DNA from: Prevotella sp. MGM1
Lineage (GTDB): Bacteria > Bacteroidota > Bacteroidia > Bacteroidales > Bacteroidaceae
DNA length: 34,296 nucleotides
Direction of reading: 5' to 3'
Assembly (NCBI RefSeq): GCF_002933775.1
Contig: NZ_BEWV01000084.1
Coordinates: 1-34,296 of the forward strand
Made by a program: the position numbers and the translations under genes. Each line of letters begins with the position of its first letter. The stretch's first letter is position 1. Positions 8,385 to 16,267 of the stretch are shown piece by piece. The notes beneath the pieces are model-generated. The model saw nothing but the letters and a program-made list of their open reading frames with translations. It was not told where the DNA came from and did not search any database.

Positions 8385-9158
8385 TCACTTTATCGTGACA
8401 CGCCCCTCAATCTTTGCGTCTACCACTACCCCTTCCTTCTCCTTCGCACGGAAATAGTCGGATATAATATACCGTGTATCATTGGTTGCGGCCTGAGGCG
8501 AATTGAAATCCTTTTTCGCCAGGAAAGCATCCATCTTGTCGTTTCCCTCGGCCAGATAATCGATGGTGGCTATACGGTAATCGGCCGCAGGATCTATTTC
8601 CTTGCCATGAAGTCTGGCACCGGCAAGACGTCCGTCATGTGTTATCACAAGCTCAACCCCACTGCTGACACCCTCACCTCCGGCCGCGGCGATGTTCTCA
8701 AACAACAGCAACAAATCTTTGCCGGCAAGAGTGAGAAAACATATCTTGTTCTCAAACGGCGCTATCTCGAGTACGTCTCCATAAGTGACCGTCCCCTCTG
8801 GCAAAGCAGCCCGTATGCCGCCCACATTATAAACGCCCATCACCGGCTTCTCATCATAGCCCGAAGCCGCCCAAACGAGTATGTCGGCAAGCAGATTGGA
8901 CAATGCGCTTTCCGGACGCCGGGCAGCCATATACCGTGCCGAGTGTCCCACCACCGGCCGCATCACGCTGTCAACCACCTGACTGTAAGGCTCTATAAAA
9001 GCGGCGGCAACTTCATCGGGAGCGGCGTCGAAGGTACTGTCTATAAGTATTACGGTACGTTCCGCCGACACCACATGATAGTGACTTGCCGCACACGCCG
9101 CCATGGCCGTGATGACAAAAAAGGACAACGACAATTTGATTATAAACTTGTTCATCAT
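8385..9158 (-). CDS. 5'-nucleotidase C-terminal domain lipoprotein (partner of the metallophosphatase)
   Basis: It carries the nucleotide-recognition domain of 5'-nucleotidases without a metal site. The N-terminus is a lipoprotein signal with lipobox MAAC, so it should be anchored in a membrane after cleavage. Family landmarks are ALSNLLADIL, the conserved NVGGIRAALPEGTVTYGDVLEIAPFEN, and YLAEGNDKMDAF near the base-binding site. Two adjacent ATGs at 9158 and 9155 are possible starts; a TTG one codon earlier was not chosen. Its downstream neighbour encodes the catalytic metallophosphatase, so the two genes look like one enzyme divided. The split makes one half a lipoprotein and the other a soluble secreted protein. 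Confidence 0.88.
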   Translation of the reverse strand: MMNKFIIKLSLSFFVITAMAACAASHYHVVSAERTVILIDSTFDAAPDEVAAAFIEPYSQVVDSVMRPVVGHSARYMAARRPESALSNLLADILVWAASGYDEKPVMGVYNVGGIRAALPEGTVTYGDVLEIAPFENKICFLTLAGKDLLLLFENIAAAGGEGVSSGVELVITHDGRLAGARLHGKEIDPAADYRIATIDYLAEGNDKMDAFLAKKDFNSPQAATNDTRYIISDYFRAKEKEGVVVDAKIEGRVTIK

Positions 9159-9221
9159 CAATAATATTTTGACGCAAAATTAATAAAAATGGGATAACAC
9201 GCAAAAAAAGAGCCGCCAAAA

Positions 9222-9252
9222 TTGCCCGTTCCAATAAAATATACTAACTTTG
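9222..9252 (+). promoter_or_regulatory. Promoter for rplS (TTG-20-TAACTTTG)
   Basis: A TTG at 9222-9224, a 20-bp spacer and TAACTTTG at 9245-9252 match the Bacteroidetes housekeeping consensus. The predicted leader before the rplS ATG is about 90 nt, long enough for a regulatory structure, though I could not identify one. Confidence 0.75.
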
Positions 9253-9346
9253 CACCCGCTTTTCGGCGTAATCGCTGACGGGAAGTTACGTGTTGCCCGC
9301 TATGTTGCGCCAGAACGACAAGAACAAATTTAATTATCAGAAGAAA

Positions 9347-9706
9347 ATGGATTTAATTAAAGTTGCTGAAGAAGCATTTGCAACCGGCAAACAGTTCCCG
9401 GAATTCAGATCCGGTGACACAATCACTGTCGCTTACAAAATCGTCGAGGGCTCAAAAGAGCGTATACAGCTCTACCGCGGTGTAGTAATCAAGATTTCCG
9501 GCCACGGCAACAAGAAGCGTTTCACCGTCCGCAAGATGTCGGGAACGGTAGGTGTGGAGCGTATCTTCCCCATCGAGTCACCCAATATCGACAACATCGA
9601 GGTGAACAAGTATGGTAAGGTTCGTCGCGCCAAGTTGTACTACCTGCGTAATCTCACAGGTAAGAAAGCACGCATCAAGGAGAGAAGAAGAGCCATCGCG
9701 AAATAA
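9347..9706 (+). CDS. rplS: 50S ribosomal protein L19
   Basis: L19 binds 23S rRNA at the interface of the two subunits. The 119-residue protein is full length and shows the family pattern: [55 protein letters not shown], then a basic end with [27 protein letters not shown]. The longer frame from 9290 adds residues not found in L19, so the ATG at 9347 ([10 protein letters not shown]) was chosen. It is a single-gene unit with its own promoter and a terminator 30 bp downstream. Confidence 0.98.
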   Translation: MDLIKVAEEAFATGKQFPEFRSGDTITVAYKIVEGSKERIQLYRGVVIKISGHGNKKRFTVRKMSGTVGVERIFPIESPNIDNIEVNKYGKVRRAKLYYLRNLTGKKARIKERRRAIAK

Positions 9707-9736
9707 TATCGCGCGCTATTCAAGGAAAGATTTATC

Positions 9737-9770
9737 AGGCGTGGCAATCCGAAGACGGGTTGCCACGCCT
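9737..9770 (+). terminator. Terminator after rplS
   Basis: AGGCGTGGCAA (9737-9747) pairs perfectly with 9760-9770 around a 12-nt loop, followed by a T-containing tail. It sits 30 bp after the rplS stop. Confidence 0.75.
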
Positions 9771-9896
9771 TGTCTTATACAGCCGCCACTTACGCATACG
9801 GCATACAAGACACCATTGCCGCGAGTACACGGGTTTATAAGGAGAGGCTTTTGCAAATAAACACGACAACAATAAAGAGAAAAGCGGGAAAGCCTT

Positions 9897-9928
9897 TTTG
9901 CATATCTCACATAAAATAAGTAACTTTG
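9897..9928 (+). promoter_or_regulatory. Promoter for the AICAR formyltransferase gene (TTTG-20-TAACTTTG)
   Basis: TTTG at 9897-9900, a 20-bp spacer and TAACTTTG at 9921-9928 form one of the clearest promoters in the window. The leader is about 20 nt to the ATG at 9952. Confidence 0.8.
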
Positions 9929-9951
9929 CGGCAGCTAAATAATAATTGATT

Positions 9952-11130
9952 ATGAAAGAATTGGAATTGAAGTACGGATGTAATCCGAATCAAAAGCCCT
10001 CACGCATATTCATGACCGAGGGCGAACTGCCGCTCGAAGTGATTAACGGCCGCCCGGGATACATCAACTTTCTCGACGCGTTGAACAGCTGGCAGCTTGT
10101 CAAAGAGTTGAAAGCCGCAACCGGACTGCCCGCCGCAGCCTCGTTCAAGCACGTGTCTCCCGCCGGAGCAGCCGTAGGACTGCCACTCGACGACACACTG
10201 AAAAAGATTTATTTCGTGGACGACGTGAAAGAGCTTTCACCAATAGCATGCGCATACGCACGTGCCAGAGGAGCGGACCGCATGAGCTCTTACGGTGACT
10301 TCGTGGCCCTGAGCGATACCTGCGACGCCGCCACGGCCACACTGATAAAGCGCGAGGTGAGCGACGGAGTGATAGCGCCCGACTACACTCCCGAGGCAAT
10401 CGAGATACTCAAAGACAAGCGCAAAGGCACGTATAACGTGATAAAAATCGACCCCAACTACATACCCGAGCAGATAGAGCGCAAGCAAGTGTTCGGAGTG
10501 ACATTCGAACAGGGGCGCAACGAGATAGACCTCAACGACCCGTCTCTCTTCGAGAACATCCCCACAAAAAACAAAACATTCACCGACGAAGCACGCCGGG
10601 ACCTCATCATTGCCCTCATCACCCTTAAATACACGCAGAGCAACTCCGTGTGCTACGTCAAAGACGGACAGGCAATAGGCATCGGCGCCGGCCAGCAGAG
10701 CCGCATACACTGCACGCGTCTCGCCGGAAACAAGGCTGATATATGGTGGCTCAGACAGCACCCCAAGGTAATGAACCTGCCATTTGCAGACAAAATACGC
10801 CGTGCCGACCGTGACAATACTATCGACGTATATATCAGCGAAGACCACGACGACGTGCTGCGCGAGGGCACATGGCAGATGTTCTTCAAGGAGAAGCCCG
10901 AGGTTCTCACCATGGAAGAGAAAAAAGAGTGGATTGCCCGCAACACCGGCGTGGCACTCGGAAGCGACGCTTTCTTCCCATTCGGAGACAACATAGAGCG
11001 AGCCCACAAGAGCGGAGTGCAATACATTGCCCAGGCCGGCGGCTCGGTGCGTGACGACAACGTGATAGAGACTTGCGACAAATACGACATCGCCATGGCG
11101 TTCACGGGCGTGCGCCTCTTCCATCACTGA
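9952..11130 (+). CDS. purH: AICAR formyltransferase, stand-alone (PurH C-terminal type)
   Basis: It transfers a formyl group from 10-formyl-THF to AICAR, the penultimate step of IMP synthesis. The 392-residue protein corresponds to the transformylase domain alone and lacks the N-terminal IMP cyclohydrolase domain of classic PurH. ELELKYGCNPNQKPSRI at the start and PAAASFKHVSPAGAAVGLPL with the catalytic K66-H67 are diagnostic, followed by RMSSYGDFVALSD, YTQSNSVCYVKDGQAIGIGAGQQSRIHC and SDAFFPFGDNIERAHKSGVQYIAQAGGSVRDD. This short form is common in Bacteroidetes; the organism would need a cyclohydrolase elsewhere. The ATG at 9952 was preferred over an upstream TTG. The symbol is used in the broad sense. 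Confidence 0.93.
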   Translation: MKELELKYGCNPNQKPSRIFMTEGELPLEVINGRPGYINFLDALNSWQLVKELKAATGLPAAASFKHVSPAGAAVGLPLDDTLKKIYFVDDVKELSPIACAYARARGADRMSSYGDFVALSDTCDAATATLIKREVSDGVIAPDYTPEAIEILKDKRKGTYNVIKIDPNYIPEQIERKQVFGVTFEQGRNEIDLNDPSLFENIPTKNKTFTDEARRDLIIALITLKYTQSNSVCYVKDGQAIGIGAGQQSRIHCTRLAGNKADIWWLRQHPKVMNLPFADKIRRADRDNTIDVYISEDHDDVLREGTWQMFFKEKPEVLTMEEKKEWIARNTGVALGSDAFFPFGDNIERAHKSGVQYIAQAGGSVRDDNVIETCDKYDIAMAFTGVRLFHH

Positions 11131-11141
11131 TAAACAACTAC

Positions 11142-11202
11142 AAAAGATAAGGAGATAAAGGATTCGTTAGTACGCTGAAAATCCCGCGACTCCTTATCTT
11201 TT
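11142..11202 (+). terminator. Stem-loop terminator after the AICAR formyltransferase gene
   Basis: A perfect 13-bp stem (AAAAGATAAGGAG at 11142-11154 with 11190-11202) closes a 35-nt loop and runs into a T-rich tail (TTTTATTTT). It lies 12 bp after the stop codon. Confidence 0.7.
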
Positions 11203-11265
11203 ATTTTCACAATACCACTGTAAGACACATCCCGTACATTATAAAAGAGAATAAACCGAAAAGAA

Positions 11266-11466
11266 ATGAGCATAGGAGACAACATAGACGAGATCATAGC
11301 GGGTGGCGGCGTAGTATTCAGAAACAGCCCCAGAAAAGACGAAGACAACGGCAAAGTGAAAACCAAGGCCAAGAAAAAGAAATATATAACCGGCGCACAC
11401 GGAAGCGGATCGGCACGGCAAAAAGCCAAATACCGTGAGCAACGGGCCAACAGACGCAAGCACTGA
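11266..11466 (+). CDS. Small basic protein, 66 residues, unknown
   Basis: I do not recognise a family. The frame has an ATG after an A-rich, weakly purine leader and codon use like its neighbours. The N-terminal third (MSIGDNIDEIIAGGGVVF) looks ordered. The rest is strongly basic and probably disordered, with a lysine run (KVKTKAKKKKYITG) and an arginine/lysine-rich end (ARQKAKYREQRANRRKH), which would suit RNA or ribosome binding. There is no signal peptide, cysteine pair or membrane segment. It stands alone between a terminator and the sensor-kinase promoter region. The opposite-strand frame here looks like a shadow. Confidence 0.55.
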   Translation: MSIGDNIDEIIAGGGVVFRNSPRKDEDNGKVKTKAKKKKYITGAHGSGSARQKAKYREQRANRRKH

Positions 11467-11529
11467 ACGCAAAAACCGGCATACGGGTGATGGCGGAAAT
11501 TAAAGTCATTACACCGTGTTTTTGTTTGC

Positions 11530-11628
11530 AATATTTCACATTTATTTCGCTATTTTTACCCCCCCCGCAAAGTTTTTTGACATTTAATGGCTACCTTTGC
11601 GGAACTTATGTACAATTTGTGAAATATT
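11530..11628. repeat. Nested inverted repeats enclosing the sensor-kinase promoter
   Basis: Outer arms AATATTTCACA (11530-11540) and its exact complement (11618-11628) are 77 bp apart. Inner arms CCGCAAAG (11565-11572) and CTTTGCGG (11595-11602) are 22 bp apart. A run of eight C occupies 11559-11566. The promoter -7 box lies inside both pairs. The arms could be regulator sites, a structured leader or recombination sites. Confidence 0.55.
11576..11599 (+). promoter_or_regulatory. Promoter of the TPR sensor kinase (TTTGAC-10-TACCTTTG)
   Basis: TACCTTTG at 11592-11599 matches the -7 consensus. The expected -33 box at 20 bp is missing, but TTTGAC sits exactly 10 bp upstream, a form also seen before pdxJ and hpt. 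The leader is about 30 nt. Confidence 0.55.
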
Positions 11629-11634
11629 AAATCA

Positions 11635-13440
11635 ATGATATTAAGACGGCTTTTTATAATCGTCATATTGCCTTTATGCGTATTTAAGGCAGGCCATGCT
11701 TCCGCGGCAGGCGACCAACAGATCGACTCTGTGTCTAAAAAGTTGATGGATGACATGCGCAAATACTTCAACACCACCGACAAAGAAGCTTTCTATGATG
11801 CCACAACCAAATACAAGGCATACTGCCTCGCGGGCGGAAACATGCACAACTTCTACAACGCATGGCAAAGCGAAATCATATACGACATAAACTTCAACCA
11901 CTTCTTCAAGGCCATGAGGAAAACCGTCGAGATGTCGAAAGACATGAAATGGCGCAAATGTTCCGACGAACTCCACAACGCGACATACATGATGGGCATA
12001 ATATACTCACTGCAAGGCAACATCATGATGGGAGAGAAATATCTGAAAAAGGCACTTGAAGAGGCCGATGACAAAGATACGCTTTTCAAAGTACAGATAT
12101 ACAAGGAGTTGGCCAACGTGAGAATGGAAGACCATCCCAAGCAGGCACTCAAAGATCTGAACAAGGCCCTCTCACTGATAAATCCGGAAAGGATGAAATA
12201 CGAATACAGCGACATAGTGGGCTTCAAGGTCATAGCCGAGTTTTTCAACAAAGACCGGGTGGCGGTGAAAAAGGAATACAACAACTACATGCGCCTGAAA
12301 AAAGAGTACGGTCCGGAATTCAGCGAGACTTACATCACATACGTACGGATGGCATACCACGCCGCATGCGGCGAGTACGACAAAGCATTGGAGCAGGCCG
12401 ATATGATGACAAACATAGACCGCTACAAGATGAAAAACAAGATATACGAGATGTCTGGCAACCTGGCCGCGGCATACGACGCGCTTAAAGAATACATGCA
12501 GTTCAAGGATTCTGTCAGCAACGAAGTGATGATAGACGACCTTTACGAGGTTGAAAACGATATCGAGATAACAAAAATCAGAAGCAAGGCGGAGAAAGAC
12601 AAGATGACAAACATGGTGCTCACGCTCATCACCGCCATGGCATTTGTAATAATCGTATGTCTGGGACTGGTGGTAAAAAACAGGAACAGATACCTGAAAA
12701 AAATAGCACGCAAGAACCGCAACCTCGAAGTGATGAGAGACAAGGCACAGGAAGCCGAACGGATGAAAGACACTATAAGAAACAACATGAGCCACGAGAT
12801 ACGCACCCCACTGAACATCATATCGGGCTTCGCCCAAATCATGAGTGTGCCCGACTTCCAGTTATCACATGAAGAAAGGAGCGACATAGCGAAAAGAATA
12901 TCCGACAGCTCGAATCAGATAGTCAAAATAATAAACAATCTTCTTTATATCTCATCGGAAGCGAGCACAAGCTATATGAGCAAAAACGACATTGTGCCAT
13001 GCAACGATATCTGCCGAAAAGCCGTGGCAAGACTTAGAGAAAAACAGCCCGACGCTCCAGAGATTATATTCGAGACATCAGTAAAAGACAATCTGAAAAT
13101 CAAAACCAACGCAGCCGGCATATCAAACATACTCGACAACATGATTGATAATGCCTGTAAGTTCGGTAACGGAGAAGCGGTCGTAATAGAATGCAGCCTT
13201 GACGATAAACGGGAAAACGTGGTGATAAGCATCGCCAACCCCGGTGAGTACATCCCCGAAGATCAAATAAACAAGGTCTTCGACCTATTCTACAAAATGG
13301 ACGAATTCAAAAGCGGACTGGGCATCGGCCTCCCATTGTCACGGCAGATAGCCGAGCAACTGGACGGCAGTCTGTCGATAGACAAGAACTATAAGGACGG
13401 TACACGTATTATCATCACCTTACCGCTGACAGACAACTGA
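11635..13440 (+). CDS. TPR-domain sensor histidine kinase
   Basis: An inner-membrane sensor of 601 residues. In order: signal sequence about 1-25; a periplasmic helical region about 30-300 with TPR-like repeats (e.g. GIIYSLQGNIMMGEKYLKKALEEA, ALKDLNKALSLI, AACGEYDKALEQA); one membrane helix about 327-347; a short coiled coil; a HisKA domain with H387 in NNMSHEIRTPLN; and an ATPase domain with the N-box LDNMIDNACKFG (500-511), F-box KVFDLFYK and G2 GLGIGL. The G1 box reads SIANPGEYIP rather than DxGxG, so the adenine-contacting aspartate is replaced. There is no receiver domain, so it needs a separate regulator. No such gene adjoins it. The ligand is unknown. Nucleotide binding may be altered, though related Bacteroidetes kinases often vary here. 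Confidence 0.9.
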   Translation: MILRRLFIIVILPLCVFKAGHASAAGDQQIDSVSKKLMDDMRKYFNTTDKEAFYDATTKYKAYCLAGGNMHNFYNAWQSEIIYDINFNHFFKAMRKTVEMSKDMKWRKCSDELHNATYMMGIIYSLQGNIMMGEKYLKKALEEADDKDTLFKVQIYKELANVRMEDHPKQALKDLNKALSLINPERMKYEYSDIVGFKVIAEFFNKDRVAVKKEYNNYMRLKKEYGPEFSETYITYVRMAYHAACGEYDKALEQADMMTNIDRYKMKNKIYEMSGNLAAAYDALKEYMQFKDSVSNEVMIDDLYEVENDIEITKIRSKAEKDKMTNMVLTLITAMAFVIIVCLGLVVKNRNRYLKKIARKNRNLEVMRDKAQEAERMKDTIRNNMSHEIRTPLNIISGFAQIMSVPDFQLSHEERSDIAKRISDSSNQIVKIINNLLYISSEASTSYMSKNDIVPCNDICRKAVARLREKQPDAPEIIFETSVKDNLKIKTNAAGISNILDNMIDNACKFGNGEAVVIECSLDDKRENVVISIANPGEYIPEDQINKVFDLFYKMDEFKSGLGIGLPLSRQIAEQLDGSLSIDKNYKDGTRIIITLPLTDN

Positions 13441-13543
13441 CCATATTCACACTGACAAAGACCGTTTACGACCTCGGTTTTTACAAAATCAAACAGGTCG
13501 TGAAAGACATTTCATAATATTATTTCCGAATAGTGAACAGCTG

Positions 13544-15214
13544 TCAATCGCACCTGTTCTCCTCAACCGTCAGAACACTGTCGCAATAGTCCACCACCGC
13601 CTGACGGTGAGTGATGAATATCACAGTCTTGTCGCTTCCACTCAATATGTTGGTCAGCAGCCTACGTTCGGTCTCCGGATCGAGCGCACTCGTAGCCTCG
13701 TCAAACAGCAACACCGACCGGTCACGCAGTAACGCCCTGGCAATCGCTATCCGCTGGGCCTGCCCCTCGCTCAGGCCACCGCCCGCCTCAGCCGCCACGG
13801 TGTCAAGACCGTCGGGCAGGTCGAACACAAAATCGGCACAAGCCTGCCGCAATACGGCATTCATCTCGTCGTCCGTAGCCGTGGGGCGACCGAGCAGCAG
13901 ATTGTCACGTATGGTTCCGCTAAGGAGCGTGTTCCCTTGCGGCACGTATACAAAATTGCACCGTGTGAGTGGCGACAGCTCATGAACGTTTCCCGCCGTG
14001 TCGTAAATCTGTGCCAGCCCTTCCCCCGGACTTATCAGCGCAAGCATCATCCTTATGAGTGTTGTCTTGCCGGCTCCGGTCTCGCCGAGTATCGCCGTAC
14101 AACTGCCGGGCTTGAAGTCGAAAGAGAAATTGTCTATCACCCTGCGTGCGCTGCCGCCGTAAATATAGCTCACACCGATAAGCCGGACACCGCACGACCC
14201 GCCGAGCATGACACCGCTGCCTTGCACCTCGTGCGGTATGTCTTCAAGTTCCAACAGTCGCTCGGCAGCCGTGAACACCGACACAAAAGCCGGAGCGAGC
14301 TTGGTCATATCCCTCGCCGGCCCCTGTATGCGGTACACAAGTTGCAGAAAGGCGGTCATGGCGCCGAAAGTCAACGTGTGGTGATAGAGCCTTACAGCGC
14401 TCCAAAGGAAGGCTATGATATATCCAAGCGAGAACCCCGCGTTGAGAACGAAATTGGAATATACGGAAAACACAGTACGTTTACGAACATGCGAGCGCAA
14501 TTCGGCATGCCCATCGTCGAGGCGTCCGAGCATCTCCCCGCCACATTCGAGCGTCTTGACGAGCATCCTGTGCTGCACCGACTCCTGCAATATACTCTGC
14601 ACACGGCTGTCACACGCTCTCACACTTCGGGTATACCGCCTCATGCGACTCATATATACACGGCTGGCAAGAATGAAAACAGGAAGAATGCCAACCGTGA
14701 TGAAAGCCAGCACGGTATCCATACGCATGAGATACACAAAAGCACCGGCAAACATCGCCAATACGGAAATGGCATTGGGTATGGTCTCGGTGACAAAAAC
14801 CACCACGGCACCGACATCCTGTTCAAGACGGTTTATCACGTCACCGCTGTGGAAACGCTCCCTGCCGCTCCACTCGGCACGTATCAATCCGTCGAGCATC
14901 TTACGCTGCATACGGTTCTGCGCTCTTACCCCAAGTATATTTTTAATCCATACCCTACCGATATTGACAGCAAAATCACACAATATGAGACCGGCCATCA
15001 CAGACACCGCCATATATAAATCACCGGAACGCGAACCCGCCGCTATGTCGATGGCCCGCTGCACGGCCCACACAGAACCGAGACTCACGGCCACGCCAAG
15101 CAGTCCGAGCACGGCATTGAGCACGGCCTGCAACCTGTTTCCGCGCGACACGCGCCAAAGCCAGGATACTATTTCAAACCATTTATAATCGTTGTTCGTA
15201 TGCGTATCTTTCAT
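13544..15214 (-). CDS. ABC exporter half-transporter (fused membrane and ATPase domains)
   Basis: A 556-residue half-transporter expected to work as a dimer in the inner membrane. The membrane domain (about 25-325) has about six helices of the type-I exporter fold, including the LEQDV segment near 130. The nucleotide-binding domain follows: Walker A GETGAGKT (377-384), Q-loop VYVPQGN (423-428), signature LSEGQ (481-485, a glutamate in place of the first glycine of LSGGQ), Walker B VLLFDE (501-506) and the switch histidine H536 in ITHRQ. The substrate cannot be told: no peptidase or accessory gene is adjacent. It begins 24 bp after nadK on the same strand and is probably co-transcribed with it, which gives no clear functional hint. 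Confidence 0.9.
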   Translation of the reverse strand: MKDTHTNNDYKWFEIVSWLWRVSRGNRLQAVLNAVLGLLGVAVSLGSVWAVQRAIDIAAGSRSGDLYMAVSVMAGLILCDFAVNIGRVWIKNILGVRAQNRMQRKMLDGLIRAEWSGRERFHSGDVINRLEQDVGAVVVFVTETIPNAISVLAMFAGAFVYLMRMDTVLAFITVGILPVFILASRVYMSRMRRYTRSVRACDSRVQSILQESVQHRMLVKTLECGGEMLGRLDDGHAELRSHVRKRTVFSVYSNFVLNAGFSLGYIIAFLWSAVRLYHHTLTFGAMTAFLQLVYRIQGPARDMTKLAPAFVSVFTAAERLLELEDIPHEVQGSGVMLGGSCGVRLIGVSYIYGGSARRVIDNFSFDFKPGSCTAILGETGAGKTTLIRMMLALISPGEGLAQIYDTAGNVHELSPLTRCNFVYVPQGNTLLSGTIRDNLLLGRPTATDDEMNAVLRQACADFVFDLPDGLDTVAAEAGGGLSEGQAQRIAIARALLRDRSVLLFDEATSALDPETERRLLTNILSGSDKTVIFITHRQAVVDYCDSVLTVEENRCD

Positions 15215-15238
15215 TGCTAATCACGGCCGGCAGTCCAT

Positions 15239-16126
15239 TCATGCCCTTTTGTCCATCCCCCACATCATCTTCTCGCGCAGAGTATCGAAATAACGATAAC
15301 CCGCACGCTTCACTATCCGCACCTGATAAGGTGCCTTGCGAATGGTGAGACTCGTCACATCGCTGCATTTCTCCGACCGCCCGTCCACCGCCACGAGAAA
15401 ATTGTGGCTCCGGCTCTCCACCGTCAGTGTCACCGTAGATGTGTCGGGTATTACTATAGGACGGATATTGAGGCTGTGGGGTGCCACCGCCGTGAGTGAG
15501 AAGACGTGCGTGCCGGGCACTATTATCGGACCGCCGTTAGACAACGAATAGGCCGTGGAGCCGGTGGGGGTGCTGACAATAAGGCCGTCGGCACGGAAGG
15601 TCGTAAGGTATTCGCCGTCTATCATCGTGCGGACAGAAATCATCGAGGCATTGTCGCGCTTCAATATCGCCACGTCGTTCAGCGCACGGCAACATCCGGG
15701 AAACGGCTCTCCATCGGTATCGACCATTATGACCTCACGACATTCGGTATCGTAATCGCCGGATAAAAGCGAGCGGAAACACACGGCAAACTCATCGGGG
15801 TTGACACCGGCAAGAAATCCGAGACGCCCGATGTTGACACCGAGAATGGGTATTTCCTTGTCACCGACACGGCCGGCGGCTTTAAGAAACGTGCCGTCGC
15901 CCCCCATCGAAATAACGAAAGAGGCATCGAAGTCATCACCTTCAAACACTTCCGCCTCATCAGGAACAATCATGCCTGAAGCCAAGAGAAAATCATAATA
16001 CTCCCTGTCTATATGCACTTCCGCTCCGCCGTCGCGCAGACAGGCCAACACATGGTGTATGGCAGCGGACTTACATGTCTGGTAGGTATTGCCGAATATC
16101 GCGAACTTGAGTTTTCGTGATGTCAT
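15239..16126 (-). CDS. nadK: NAD kinase
   Basis: It phosphorylates NAD to NADP with ATP, setting the NADP(H) pool. The 295-residue protein has the signature ISMGGDGTFLKAA (GGDGT at 75-79, with the catalytic aspartate), GVNIGRLGFLAG, the NDVAILKRD segment that contacts the nicotinamide nucleotide, and DGLIVSTPTGSTAYSLSNGGPI. C-terminal APHSLNIRPIVIPD also fits. It is the first gene of a leftward pair with the ABC transporter and diverges from pdxJ across a 141-bp gap that contains a perfect palindrome (16187-16220), which may control both directions. Confidence 0.97.
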   Translation of the reverse strand: MTSRKLKFAIFGNTYQTCKSAAIHHVLACLRDGGAEVHIDREYYDFLLASGMIVPDEAEVFEGDDFDASFVISMGGDGTFLKAAGRVGDKEIPILGVNIGRLGFLAGVNPDEFAVCFRSLLSGDYDTECREVIMVDTDGEPFPGCCRALNDVAILKRDNASMISVRTMIDGEYLTTFRADGLIVSTPTGSTAYSLSNGGPIIVPGTHVFSLTAVAPHSLNIRPIVIPDTSTVTLTVESRSHNFLVAVDGRSEKCSDVTSLTIRKAPYQVRIVKRAGYRYFDTLREKMMWGMDKRA

Positions 16127-16171
16127 AAAAATCCTTGTTTATATCTCTTTTATCCAAATGCAATGCCTTTA

Positions 16172-16220
16172 TTTGACAAACATTTCGTAAATTTGCGGAT
16201 GAATATTTCCGCAAATTTAC
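16172..16220. promoter_or_regulatory. Divergent nadK/pdxJ promoter palindrome
   Basis: A perfect 13-bp inverted repeat (16187-16199 with 16208-16220, 8-bp spacer) has TAAATTTG as part of each arm, so there is a -7 element on each strand: 16188-16195 rightward for pdxJ, 16219-16212 leftward for nadK. The pdxJ copy has TTTGAC exactly 10 bp upstream (16172-16177). The two -7 boxes face each other, so the transcripts would overlap at their 5' ends only if both start inside the palindrome. Confidence 0.6.
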
Positions 16221-16267
16221 TTAATTTTGACGAAAACGGAAGAAAACAAATTAAATTAATTGCATAA

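Noticed and set aside
9290..9346. Upstream extension of rplS
   Set aside because: The extra 19 residues are not part of L19, and the region fits an untranslated leader after a good promoter.
13937..15019. 360-codon plus-strand frame across the ABC transporter gene
   Set aside because: Antisense shadow of a gene with all ABC motifs intact.
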